Positions 49,206 through 57,041 of a stretch of 64,000 bases of DNA are shown here, piece by piece (the first letter of the stretch is position 1; every line of letters begins with the position of its first letter). The DNA comes from Nocardia yamanashiensis NBRC 100130. GTDB lineage: Bacteria; Actinomycetota; Actinomycetes; Mycobacteriales; Mycobacteriaceae. Location: assembly GCF_001613325.1 (NCBI RefSeq), contig NZ_BDCD01000037.1:1-64000 (forward strand), written 5' to 3'. The notes under the pieces were generated by a model. That model saw only the letters and a program-made list of their open reading frames with translations, searched no databases and was not told the DNA's origin. A program made the translations under genes and the position numbers.

Positions 49206-50321
49206 GTGCAGTTCGGAATTTTCAGCGTCGGCGACGTCACCATGGACCCGACCACCGGCCGGACCCCGAGCGAGGCCGAGCGCATTCAGGCCATGGTGAC
49301 CATCGCCCAGAAGGCAGAGGAAGTCGGCCTGGACGTCTTCGCGACCGGCGAACACCACAATCCGCCGTTCGTGCCGTCCTCGCCGACCACCATGCTCGGC
49401 TATGTAGCGGCCAAGACCGACCGCATCATCCTGTCCACCGCCACCACGCTGATCACCACCAACGATCCGGTGAAGATCGCCGAGGACTTCGCCATGCTCC
49501 AGCATCTGGCGGGCGGGCGCGTGGATCTGATGATGGGACGCGGCAACACCGGGCCGGTATATCCGTGGTTCGGCAAGGACATTCGCGACGGCATTCCGCT
49601 GGCCATCGAGAACTACCATCTGCTGCACCGGCTGTGGCGCGAGGACGTGGTGGACTGGGAAGGCAAGTACCGGACCCCGTTGCAGGGCTTCACTTCCACC
49701 CCGCGCCCGCTCGACGGCGTCGCGCCGTTCGTGTGGCACGGCTCGATCCGCAGCCCCGAGATCGCCGAACAGGCCGCCTACTACGGTGACGGCTTCTTCG
49801 CCAACAACATCTTCTGGCCCAAGCATCACTTCCAGCGGCTGATCCGGCTGTACCGGCAGCGCTACGAGCACTACGGGCACGGTAGCGCCGACCAGGCCAT
49901 CGTGGGACTGGGCGGGCAGGTGTTCATGCGCAAGAACTCGCAGGACGCCATCAAGGAATTCCGGCCCTACTTCGACAACGCGCCCGTCTACGGGCACGGG
50001 CCGTCGCTCGAGGACTTCATGGAGCAGACGCCGCTGACCGTCGGCAGCCCGCAGGAGGTCATCGACAAGACGCTGAGCTTCCGCGAGTACTTCGGCGACT
50101 ACCAGCGCCAGCTGTTCCTGATGGATCACGCCGGCCTGCCGCTGAAGACCGTGCTCGAACAGCTGGACCTGCTGGGCGAGGAAGTGGTTCCGGTGCTGCG
50201 CAAGGAATTCGACGCGCTGCGCCCGGCGCACGTGCCGGACGGGCCGACGCACGCGAGCCTGGTGGCCGCGCGTGCCGCCGCCGACGAGAACGACGAGAAG
50301 AAGGACGAGGTAACCGCATGA
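49206..50321 (+). CDS. LLM-class flavin-dependent oxidoreductase (two-component monooxygenase)
   Basis: GTG 49206 follows GAGGAGGA and gives 371 residues opening VQFGIFSVGD. The luciferase-like TIM-barrel marks are AEEVGLDVFATGEHHNPPF, RIILSTATTLITTNDPVKIA, LQHLAGGRVDLMMGRGNTGP and PEIAEQAAYYGDGFFANN. These enzymes use reduced FMN supplied by a partner reductase, which is encoded next with an ATGA overlap. The family is common in mycolata for oxidising small sulfur, aromatic or aldehyde-type compounds. The substrate is not predictable. The C-terminal ~25 residues are charged (DENDEKKDEVTA). Confidence 0.92.
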   Translation: MQFGIFSVGDVTMDPTTGRTPSEAERIQAMVTIAQKAEEVGLDVFATGEHHNPPFVPSSPTTMLGYVAAKTDRIILSTATTLITTNDPVKIAEDFAMLQHLAGGRVDLMMGRGNTGPVYPWFGKDIRDGIPLAIENYHLLHRLWREDVVDWEGKYRTPLQGFTSTPRPLDGVAPFVWHGSIRSPEIAEQAAYYGDGFFANNIFWPKHHFQRLIRLYRQRYEHYGHGSADQAIVGLGGQVFMRKNSQDAIKEFRPYFDNAPVYGHGPSLEDFMEQTPLTVGSPQEVIDKTLSFREYFGDYQRQLFLMDHAGLPLKTVLEQLDLLGEEVVPVLRKEFDALRPAHVPDGPTHASLVAARAAADENDEKKDEVTA

Positions 50322-50962
50322 CCCGCATCGCCGTGGTTTCGGCCGGGCTCTCCCAGCCCTCCTCGACCCGTTTGCTGGCCGATCGCCTGATCGCCGCCAC
50401 TCGGGCCGCACTGCCCGACACCGAGCTGGAATTCGACGTGATCGAACTCCGCGATCACGCCCACGGCCTGGCCGACAACCTGGTCACCGGCTTCGCCTCC
50501 GGTGACCTGCGGGCGGCCATCGACAAGGTGGTGGGCGCGGACGGGATCATCGCCGTCACGCCCATCTTCAACGCCTCGTTCAGCGGCCTGTTCAAGACCT
50601 TCTTCGATGTGCTGGAACCGGATTCGCTGATCGGCAAGCCGGTGCTGGCAGCCGCCACCGGCGGCACCGCCCGGCACTCGCTGGCTCTCGAGCACGCGGT
50701 CCGGCCGCTGTTCGCCTACCTGCGCGCCGTCGTGGTGCCGACCACGGTGTACGCGGCCTCGGAGGATTGGGGCACGGGCGGCGGCGTGGACAGCGGGCTG
50801 AGCGGCCGGATCCTGCGCGCGGCCGGGGAATTCGCCGATCAGGTGGCTATGCGGCCGAGCGCGGCCAAGCTCGATCCCTACGAGCAGCCGGTGCCGTTCG
50901 AGCAGCTCCTCGCCGGTGACCGCGGCGGCGCGAACCGCCGCACAGACGTCATAGCCACGTAA
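50318..50962 (+). CDS. NADPH-dependent FMN reductase
   Basis: The 214-residue flavodoxin-fold protein opens MTRIAVVSAGLSQPSSTRLL, with the FMN-phosphate loop SAGLSQPSSTR and the later motif VTPIFNASFSGLFKTFFDVL, as in CE1759-type reductases. It reduces FMN for the upstream LLM monooxygenase; the ATGA overlap implies coupled synthesis in equal amounts. ATGGTARHS-like ATGGTARHSLALEHA marks the third loop. No flavin-binding site loss is evident. Confidence 0.92.
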   Translation: MTRIAVVSAGLSQPSSTRLLADRLIAATRAALPDTELEFDVIELRDHAHGLADNLVTGFASGDLRAAIDKVVGADGIIAVTPIFNASFSGLFKTFFDVLEPDSLIGKPVLAAATGGTARHSLALEHAVRPLFAYLRAVVVPTTVYAASEDWGTGGGVDSGLSGRILRAAGEFADQVAMRPSAAKLDPYEQPVPFEQLLAGDRGGANRRTDVIAT

Positions 50963-51017
50963 TAGCTGGGTAGCATGACAAGGGCCGCAAGTCCCTCGAA
51001 AGAAGGCGGGTAGAGAG

Positions 51018-51989
51018 ATGACCGAGCACACCGCGGACCTACTGCCCGCCATCCCGCTCGACGCCTGGCGGCCTACCAAGGAAACCCTGCACCGCTACGC
51101 CCAGATCATCGGCAAGGTGGCGCTGGCCAAGGGCATCCGGCGCAATCACTGGTGGCATATGACCTATCGGCTCACCGCCCGCGGCTGGACCACCGTCCCG
51201 CTCGGCAGCGCCACCGACGGACCCGTGTTCACCTGCGAGTTCGACTTCTTCGACCACGTGCTGCGGATCTCGACCACCACCGGCATCCAGGCCGAGGTCC
51301 CGCTCGCGGGGCAGTCCGTCGCCAGCTTCTACATCGAGACCATGAACGCGTTCGAGGAACTCGGCGTGCACGTCGTCATCGCCCATCCCACGCCGTTCGA
51401 CCTGCCCGATCACGGCCGGCCCTTCGACGAGGACGAGGAACACCACCACTACGACCCGGCCGCCGCGCTGCGCGCCTTCCACGTGCACAGCCAGGTCGGG
51501 CGGATTCTCGAACGGTTCAGTTCCACCTACTCCGGCAAGATCAGCCCGGTCCAATTGTTCTGGCACACCTTCGATCTCGCGGTGCAGCGCTTCTCCGACC
51601 GCAAGATCGACATGACCGACGCGGTGGATCCGGTCACCCGGGAGGCGTACTCGCGCGAGGTGATCAGCGCCGGATTCTGGTTCGGCGACGACAAGGTCCC
51701 CGAACCCACCTTCTACTCCTACACCGCACCCGAACCCGCCGGACTGGCCTCGCTGCCGCTGTCCCCGGCCGCCGCGCACTGGGCCGAATCCGGGTCCGGG
51801 CACAACGCCTACCTGGCCTACGACGCCGCGCGCACGGCCGCCGACCCCATCGAGACCGTGATGGGGTTCTTCCAATCCGCCTACTCCGACGGGGCCCAGC
51901 TGGCCGGGTGGAAAGCCGACGATCTGGCCTGTCACGGCGGCATCACCGATCCGGTACTGGAGACGTCACGATTGGGGTGGCCGGAATAA
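51018..51989 (+). CDS. DUF5996 family protein
   Basis: A 323-residue cytosolic protein with the DUF5996 pattern: LDAWRPTKETLHRYAQIIGK, NHWWHMTYRLTARGWTT, FDFFDHVLRISTTTG and PVQLFWHTFDLAVQRFS. Many conserved Trp, His and Tyr residues (e.g. HWWH, HHHYDP) could form a metal or small-molecule site, but the family has no known activity. AAGGCGGGTAGAGAG precedes ATG 51018. It stands 55 nt after the FMN reductase on the same strand and may be part of its transcript. Confidence 0.82.
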   Translation: MTEHTADLLPAIPLDAWRPTKETLHRYAQIIGKVALAKGIRRNHWWHMTYRLTARGWTTVPLGSATDGPVFTCEFDFFDHVLRISTTTGIQAEVPLAGQSVASFYIETMNAFEELGVHVVIAHPTPFDLPDHGRPFDEDEEHHHYDPAAALRAFHVHSQVGRILERFSSTYSGKISPVQLFWHTFDLAVQRFSDRKIDMTDAVDPVTREAYSREVISAGFWFGDDKVPEPTFYSYTAPEPAGLASLPLSPAAAHWAESGSGHNAYLAYDAARTAADPIETVMGFFQSAYSDGAQLAGWKADDLACHGGITDPVLETSRLGWPE

Positions 51990-52049
51990 CCGTATGCCCC
52001 GAATCGTCTCTCCGGCATAGTGTGTCGAGAGGACCTGAGGGAGGTCACC

Positions 52050-52106
52050 ATGGGGAAACGACCGGTGAGCGGGCCGAACGCGGTGAAACGGGGGACACGT
52101 GGCTGA
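52050..52106 (+). CDS. 18-codon leader ORF overlapping the DUF2156 gene
   Basis: ATG 52050 has an excellent Shine-Dalgarno (GAGGGAGG, 5-nt gap) and encodes MGKRPVSGPNAVKRGTRG, stopping at 52104-52106, 8 nt inside the next gene, which starts at GTG 52099 and has a poorer ribosome binding site. This is the arrangement of a translated leader that couples or attenuates the downstream gene. The peptide is very basic (two Lys, three Arg). Confidence 0.5.
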   Translation: MGKRPVSGPNAVKRGTRG

Positions 52107-53478
52107 CGAGCGCATGGCGGTGCGGGGGGCGGGCCTGACCGCCTACCGGGACACCGCGTTCACCGCCGGACCGAGCACCCGGGTGCCGCTCATGGGCGTA
52201 TTGGTGCTGGGCAGCCTGGTCCTGGTGTGGGCCGCCGAACGCGCGCCGCGGGAAGGGACCGATCACGGATGGTTCGTGGCGGTGTCCATCGCCGGGTTGT
52301 TCGTGGCGCGCGGACTGCATCTGCGGCGGCCGGTCACGCTCCCGCATCTCACCGGGGCGACCATGCTGCTGGTGGTGGCCAACTTCAGTTACCGGGCCGA
52401 ACATCCCGGGGTCGGGTTCGGGTTCCTCGCGGTGAGCGGGCTGGTGCTGATGCTGCCGCAGAGCAGCAAGCCGCAGCCCGAGCAATTGCCGCGGGTGGCG
52501 GAGCTGGTGCGGCGCACCGAGATCGATCCGCTCGCGCCGTTCGCATTGCATTCGGCCAAGAGCTATTACTTCAATGCCGACGCCTCGGCGGCCATCGCGT
52601 ATCGGGCGCGGTTCGGGATCGCGGTGGTGGCGGGGGATCCCATCGGGGATCGGCGGGCGTTCAACGAATTGATTTCGGAATTCTCGGTTTTCGCCAGTGA
52701 TCACGGCTGGCGGATCGCGGTGCTGGGGGCGAGCCCGGAAATGGTGCAGACCTGGCAGCGGCGCGCGTTCGAGCATCGCGGGCTGCATCCGGTCGCGGTC
52801 GGGCGGGACGTGGTGCTCGAGGTCGACAGCTTCGACATGGTGGGACGGCGGTTCCGCAATCTGCGCCAAGCCGTCAGCCGCACCCAGAATTTCGGGGTCA
52901 CCACCGAGATCGTGCCGGAAGCCGCGCTGACCGAACCGGAGCGCGAGACGCTGCTGGCCATCGTCGACGAATGGGGGAGCGGGCGGCAGACGCGCGGGTT
53001 CTCCATGATCCTCGATCACCTGCTGGACGGGCGGAATCCCGGGATGCTGGTGGTGCTGGCGCGGGACGCGAACGGGCAGGTGGCGGGGTTCCAGCGGTAC
53101 GGAATCTCCGGCAGCGGAAGGGAACTCAGCCTCGACGTGCCGTGGCGGCGCAAGGACGCACCCAACGGCCTGGACGAGCGGATGATCGTCGACCTGGTCG
53201 AGTACGCGCGAGCGCACGGGGTCACCCGAATCTCACTGGCGTTCGCGGCGTTTCCGGAGCTGTTCGCCGACAAGCACCGCTCGCGGCTCGGGCAACTGGT
53301 GTATGTGGCGGTGCGACTGGGCGATCCGCTCATCCGGCTGGAATCGCTCTACCGATTCCTGCGCAAGTTCAATGCCTTCAGCGATCAGCGGTTCGTACTG
53401 ATCCGCTGGCGTGAAGTGCTCATCGCGGCGGCGGCCTTACTCACCCTCGAATTCGTGCCGCACCGCCGCCAGTACTAG
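52099..53478 (+). CDS. DUF2156 (phosphatidylglycerol lysyltransferase C-terminal type) membrane protein
   Basis: The 459-residue protein has about four N-terminal hydrophobic segments (residues ~33-115), then a GNAT-like DUF2156 domain: LHSAKSYYFNADASAAIAYR, GDPIGDRRAFNELISEF, RRFRNLRQAVSRTQNFG and RISLAFAAFPELF. Full MprF/LysX-type lysyl-phosphatidylglycerol synthases carry more spans and often a lysyl-tRNA synthetase fusion. This short form is the common stand-alone type of mycolata. It probably transfers an aminoacyl or acyl group to a membrane lipid, with unknown donor. GTG 52099 overlaps the leader ORF. Confidence 0.85.
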   Translation: MADERMAVRGAGLTAYRDTAFTAGPSTRVPLMGVLVLGSLVLVWAAERAPREGTDHGWFVAVSIAGLFVARGLHLRRPVTLPHLTGATMLLVVANFSYRAEHPGVGFGFLAVSGLVLMLPQSSKPQPEQLPRVAELVRRTEIDPLAPFALHSAKSYYFNADASAAIAYRARFGIAVVAGDPIGDRRAFNELISEFSVFASDHGWRIAVLGASPEMVQTWQRRAFEHRGLHPVAVGRDVVLEVDSFDMVGRRFRNLRQAVSRTQNFGVTTEIVPEAALTEPERETLLAIVDEWGSGRQTRGFSMILDHLLDGRNPGMLVVLARDANGQVAGFQRYGISGSGRELSLDVPWRRKDAPNGLDERMIVDLVEYARAHGVTRISLAFAAFPELFADKHRSRLGQLVYVAVRLGDPLIRLESLYRFLRKFNAFSDQRFVLIRWREVLIAAAALLTLEFVPHRRQY

Positions 53479-53484
53479 CGCACT

Positions 53485-53544
53485 TCGTCATTCCGGCGTG
53501 CTTTCACCCCCTCGTCATTCCGGCGTGTTTCTGGCCGGAATCTC
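53485..53544. repeat. REP-like element (duplicated TCGTCATTCCGGCGTG)
   Basis: TCGTCATTCCGGCGTG occurs at 53485-53500 and again at 53512-53527, 27 nt apart. The second copy continues as an inverted repeat ATTCCGGC-GTGTTTCTG-GCCGGAAT. Such CGTCATTCCGGC palindromes are dispersed extragenic elements in many high-GC genomes. It sits at the 3' end of the deleted hydrolase gene, between convergent genes. Confidence 0.65.
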
Positions 53545-53800
53545 ACCTCAGGAGTTCGACCAGCGCGGAATGGAATCCAGGATCCGTCACGGCGGTGAGG
53601 TGATCGCCGGGCACCTGGACGACGCTGCCGTCGGGCAAAGCAGCGGCGAGCCGGCCGGGCTCCTTGGCGTATTGATCCTCGGTACCCGCCAGCACCAGGG
53701 CCGGGACGGTGATACCCGCGACGGTGTCGATCGGCACGCCGTCGCCGTCCCATGCGGTGTAGTTGAGCCGCAACCCATCCCACGTGGTGAACTTCGCCAT
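53543..53800 (-). pseudogene. Internally deleted alpha/beta-hydrolase
   Basis: The 85-residue frame joins a hydrolase N-terminus (MAKFTTWDGLRLNYTAWDGD) directly to the C-terminal third of the same family (ITVPALVLAGTEDQYAKEPG, PGDHLTAVTDPGFHSAL). It contains the acid Asp and the catalytic His region. The oxyanion loop HG and the GxSxG nucleophile elbow, about 130-180 residues, are absent. The reading frame is kept, so this is an in-frame deletion that removes the catalytic Ser. The remnant cannot be a hydrolase. It follows the SDR gene by 21 nt on the same strand, and a REP-like element overlaps its 3' end. Confidence 0.75.
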
Positions 53801-53821
53801 CGGGCCGATGGTAGTGCCGGG

Positions 53822-54571
53822 TCAGCTCATCCGGGCCATAATCCCGCGCGGCAGCAGCGGCATCACCGCGCCCAGGACGCGCCACGGCCATTGCGGTACG
53901 TCGGCCCGCACGGCTTCCTTCTCGATGGCCGCCACCATGGCGTGCACGCCCTTGTCGAGCGGGGTCATGAGTTTCACGTCCCCGGCGCGATCGGACATCT
54001 CGGTGGCGATGTATCCGGGCTGCACGGTGGTGACGCGGATCGGGGAGCGCCGCAGTTCGATCGCGAGACCCTCACCGAGCGCGGTCAATCCGGCCTTGCT
54101 GGCCGCGTACGCCGCTTTCTTCCCGGGCAGTCCGCGCACGGCGCTCATGGACGAGACGAGCACCAGGTGCCCGGCGTTCTGCTCCCGGAAGATGCTCAGC
54201 GCCGCCTCGGCCTGCGCCAGCGCGCTCACGAAATTGGTGGTGGCGGTGGCGATATTGGCGTCCGCGCGGCCGGTGCCGAGCTTCGCGCCCTTGCCCAGAC
54301 CGGCATTCACGATGACCCGGTCCAAACCGCCCAGCTCGCCGGACAATTCGGCGAACACCTTGGGAACGGCGGCGTGATCGTCCACATCCAGCCCGCGCAC
54401 CGCGACCGTGATGCCCGGATGGGCGGCGAGCAGTTCGGCGCGCAGCTCCTCGAGGTTGCCCACCCGCCGCGCGCACAGCGCGAGATCGCGCCCCCGGCGC
54501 GCGAATTCACGCGCCATGCCCGCACCGAGCCCGGAACTCGCTCCGGTAATAAGAATTCTGCGCCTCGTCAT
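53822..54571 (-). CDS. Short-chain dehydrogenase/reductase
   Basis: ATG 54571 gives 249 residues. The classical SDR marks are all present: the cofactor loop TGASSGLG (residues 9-16), the NAG motif VIVNAG near 87-92, the catalytic Ser140/141 in LVSSMSA, and Tyr155-x-x-x-Lys159 in YAASK. The C-terminal segment (PWRVLGAVMPLLPRGIMAR) is hydrophobic and basic, as in the SDRs acting on lipids in mycobacteria. A basic residue after the loop (ARRGRDL, CARR) favours NADPH. It likely formed an operon with the now-deleted hydrolase. Confidence 0.9.
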   Translation of the reverse strand: MTRRRILITGASSGLGAGMAREFARRGRDLALCARRVGNLEELRAELLAAHPGITVAVRGLDVDDHAAVPKVFAELSGELGGLDRVIVNAGLGKGAKLGTGRADANIATATTNFVSALAQAEAALSIFREQNAGHLVLVSSMSAVRGLPGKKAAYAASKAGLTALGEGLAIELRRSPIRVTTVQPGYIATEMSDRAGDVKLMTPLDKGVHAMVAAIEKEAVRADVPQWPWRVLGAVMPLLPRGIMARMS

Positions 54572-54592
54572 GCCCGCCACCCTAATGCGAAA

Positions 54593-54970
54593 TCAGCCGC
54601 CGAAGGAACCCGTGGAGGTATCCGGAACCAGCCGCCACGCGCCGCAATTCTGGGTTTCGAATGCCACATCGCTGGATTTGATGACCGCGCGCACCGGTTT
54701 GGTGCGGGTGTAATCGCTGGCGATGATGTAGAAGTTCGGATCGTTGTAATCGGTATCGGTCTGCACCTTCCACAGGCGCCGCCAGAAACATCCCACGGCC
54801 GGATCGGGAGTCCCGTCGGCGACATAGGTACCCGGTCTGATATCGGTGTTCACCAGGTACAAACCGTCCACCGTGATCTCGGTGGCCGGTTCGGCGGCGG
54901 CGGTGGCGCCGAGTGTCAATGTCAGCGCGGAGGCGCAGGCCCCCGCGATCGCGAACGCGCGTGACCGCAC
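54593..54970 (-). CDS. Secreted protein, unknown function
   Basis: GTG 54970 with AAGGGAGGA upstream gives a 125-residue product with a Sec signal (SRAFAIAGACASALTLTLG, cleavage near AAAEP). The mature domain reads DGLYLVNTDIRPGTYVADG, GCFWRRLWKVQ, NFYIIASDYT and ETQNCGAWRLVPD, with two Cys that could form a disulfide. It resembles small exported domains of nocardiae with an 'IRPGTY' motif; no function is known. Its promoter region carries the palindrome GCGTTAACGC. Confidence 0.8.
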   Translation of the reverse strand: MRSRAFAIAGACASALTLTLGATAAAEPATEITVDGLYLVNTDIRPGTYVADGTPDPAVGCFWRRLWKVQTDTDYNDPNFYIIASDYTRTKPVRAVIKSSDVAFETQNCGAWRLVPDTSTGSFGG

Positions 54971-55010
54971 GATCTTCCTCCCTTATTTATGTTCCCTGCC
55001 TGCCGTGGTG

Positions 55011-55020
55011 GCGTTAACGC
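55011..55020. promoter_or_regulatory. GCGTTAACGC palindrome between divergent genes
   Basis: A perfect 10-bp palindrome within the larger imperfect repeat GTGGCGTTAACGCTTACCAC (55007-55026). It lies where the -35 of the secreted-protein gene (minus strand) should be, with CATAAAT as a possible -10, and about 130 nt upstream of the ECF sigma gene. Confidence 0.35.
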
Positions 55021-55154
55021 TTACCACGGTTCCGGAGATCCCCGAATCTCCCGAGAGCGGGTCTATCAGAAAACACCGAGCGGTTTGGCCGGAATGTTGG
55101 AAATAGGCAGAAACCACCGATGCTGTTCGCCGGTCCGCCGACGATATTCAGGGC

Positions 55155-55733
55155 ATGAGAAGACTTCGACCCCTCGCGGACGGCACCCCCACCGGCCCGC
55201 CCGGCTGTACCAGCCACTGCGCCCGGCTCTGTACCGACACCGGTATCGCCGCCGTGCTCGCCGCCGACAAGGCCCTGCTGCACTGGCGGGCCGTGCGCCG
55301 GCTGGGCGATTCCGGACTCGCCGAACACGCCGTCCAGGAAACCCTCATCCGGGCCTGGCGGGCCTGCGCCACCTACGACCCCGCCCGCGGCAGCGTCCGC
55401 ACCTGGCTGCTGACCATCGAACGCAACGTGCTCACCGATATCGCCCGGGTGCGCGCCGCTCGCCCCGGCGACACCAACTGGGACGAACTCGGCGAACAGA
55501 CCGAGGGCCGCAGCAGCGGGCCGGATTTCACCGATGCGCTCAGCGACTGCCTGCTGGTGTCCGAACTGCTCGAACAGCTACCCGCGCCGCAGCGCGACGC
55601 GGTCGTCCAGGTCATCCTGCGCGACCGGGCCTACACCGAGGTGGCCGCCGACCTCGGGGTGCCGGTCGGCACCGTCAAAACCCGCGTGCACTATGCGCTG
55701 CGCTCGCTGCGCCGGTTGCCCATCAGCGCCTGA
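55155..55733 (+). CDS. ECF-family RNA polymerase sigma factor
   Basis: The 192-residue protein has sigma region 2 (AEHAVQETLIRAWRACATYD, SVRTWLLTIERNVLTDIAR) and region 4 (LEQLPAPQRDAVVQVILRD, YTEVAADLGVPVGTVKTRVH). It resembles the SigL/SigK-like ECF group. A 35-residue N-terminal extension with three Cys (PGCTSHCARLC) is unusual and could bind a metal or form a redox switch. No anti-sigma gene of known type follows; the next gene encodes an exported or anchored protein, and then a membrane protein and a Rieske protein, which may be its regulon. Confidence 0.88.
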   Translation: MRRLRPLADGTPTGPPGCTSHCARLCTDTGIAAVLAADKALLHWRAVRRLGDSGLAEHAVQETLIRAWRACATYDPARGSVRTWLLTIERNVLTDIARVRAARPGDTNWDELGEQTEGRSSGPDFTDALSDCLLVSELLEQLPAPQRDAVVQVILRDRAYTEVAADLGVPVGTVKTRVHYALRSLRRLPISA

Positions 55734-55811
55734 TCCGCCGAATCGGCTCCGGCTGATCTTCACGGCTCCCACCATTGCTTTTGCCCCGATATGTCCCACT
55801 CAGGAGCCGCC

Positions 55812-56405
55812 ATGAAACGCGCCGGACCCCTCCTCACCCTGGCCGCCGCGGCCGCCCTCGGCGGCGGCCTGCTGATCGCCAACACCGCCACCCACGGCGG
55901 CAGCGAAACGGCCACCGCCCGCACCGCGGCCACCACCACGACCACGCCGGTCACCACCCAGCCCGGATTTCCCGACCAGGCGGATTACGTCACCGTCATC
56001 AAGACCGCCGCGCGGCCGATCACGCTGTCGATCACCATCACCGGGGCCAAGGCCGTCGGGTACGCCTGCGACGGCGCGGCGGTGGAGAGCTGGCTCAAGG
56101 GCGCGGCCGACGTCGGGCACGCCGTGCTGAGCGGCGGCAATTCGCGCGTCGAGGCGCAGCTCGCCGGCGAATCCCTCAGCGGCTCACTGGTGCTGGGCGG
56201 GCAGAAGTACGAATTCACCGCGCCGCCCGCGCAAGCCCCGGCGGGGCTGTACATCGCGAATACCAGCGCGGGGCGGGACAGCTGGATCGTGGCGCCCGAC
56301 GGATCGGTGACCGGGGTGCGCCGCAAACCGGACGGAAGCACCGCCGCCGCACCGGAATTGGCCCCCAATGCACGGAAGGTGCACGGCGATGACAACGATT
56401 TCTGA
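55812..56405 (+). CDS. Exported/membrane-anchored protein, unknown function
   Basis: ATG 55812 (CAGGAG upstream) gives 197 residues. The N-terminus is a signal or anchor (KRAGPLLTLAAAAALGGGLL), followed by a Thr-rich linker (ARTAATTTTTPVTTQPG). A beta-rich domain follows, with a single Cys (VGYACDGAAVESWLKG) and DSWIVAPDGSVTGVRRKPDG. It lies between an ECF sigma gene and a DUF6529/Rieske pair and overlaps the next gene by 17 nt, so it belongs to that unit. It might be an accessory or sensing protein on the outer face of the membrane. Confidence 0.75.
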   Translation: MKRAGPLLTLAAAAALGGGLLIANTATHGGSETATARTAATTTTTPVTTQPGFPDQADYVTVIKTAARPITLSITITGAKAVGYACDGAAVESWLKGAADVGHAVLSGGNSRVEAQLAGESLSGSLVLGGQKYEFTAPPAQAPAGLYIANTSAGRDSWIVAPDGSVTGVRRKPDGSTAAAPELAPNARKVHGDDNDF

Positions 56406-56946
56406 ACCGCGGCGCGCGACCGCGTGGAGCCTGGCGGCGATTGTCTGCGCGGGTGCGGCCACGGCCATCGCACTGGGGATCTACGGCCGCGTGCACACCC
56501 CGGCCGGCGTGGCCATCAGCGTGGCCGGATTCTCCAGCCCGGGCGCGGTGAAATCCTGGCTGGCCACCATCGTGGTGCTGCTGGCCGCGAGCCAGGACGT
56601 GAGCGCGCTCGCCATGTACGGGCTGCTGCCGAAAATCCGCCCCGGGCAATGGGCCGGGCGCTGGCACGTCTGGTCCGGGCGCGCCGCCGTGCTGATCAGC
56701 ATTCCGGTGGCCGTGCACTGCCTCTACGCCTTCGGCTTCGCCGACTACGACAACCGGGTGCTGGTGCATTCGCTGCTCGGCTGCCTCGTCTACGGCATCT
56801 TCGTCACCAAGATGCTGCTGCTCACCCGGAAAGGGCTGCCCGGCTGGGTGATTCCGGTCGCGGGCGGGCTGCTCTTCACCGGATTCGTCGGGCTCTGGTT
56901 CAGCTCGGCGGTGTGGTTCTTCCGGGTCAAGGGCTTCGGTGCCTGA
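56389..56946 (+). CDS. DUF6529-type membrane protein
   Basis: From ATG 56389 (GGAAGG upstream) the product has 185 residues and about five hydrophobic spans. Conserved His residues lie in or near the spans (RWHVWSGRAAVLISIPVAVH, NRVLVHSLLGCLVYGIFV). That His-plus-span pattern resembles the b-type cytochromes of the cytochrome b561 class, so heme binding is possible. DUF6529 proteins occur beside Rieske proteins in actinobacteria, as here. It would be the membrane electron-transfer partner of the downstream Rieske protein. Confidence 0.8.
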   Translation: MTTISEPRRATAWSLAAIVCAGAATAIALGIYGRVHTPAGVAISVAGFSSPGAVKSWLATIVVLLAASQDVSALAMYGLLPKIRPGQWAGRWHVWSGRAAVLISIPVAVHCLYAFGFADYDNRVLVHSLLGCLVYGIFVTKMLLLTRKGLPGWVIPVAGGLLFTGFVGLWFSSAVWFFRVKGFGA

Positions 56947-57041
56947 GCAATCCGCCGGAACGCTGAACCGGGCGCCCGGCGAACACGTCGAACAAAGCAA
57001 GGGCGGGCCGTGGCGGTCCGTCGCGATAGAGGAGTGAACCC

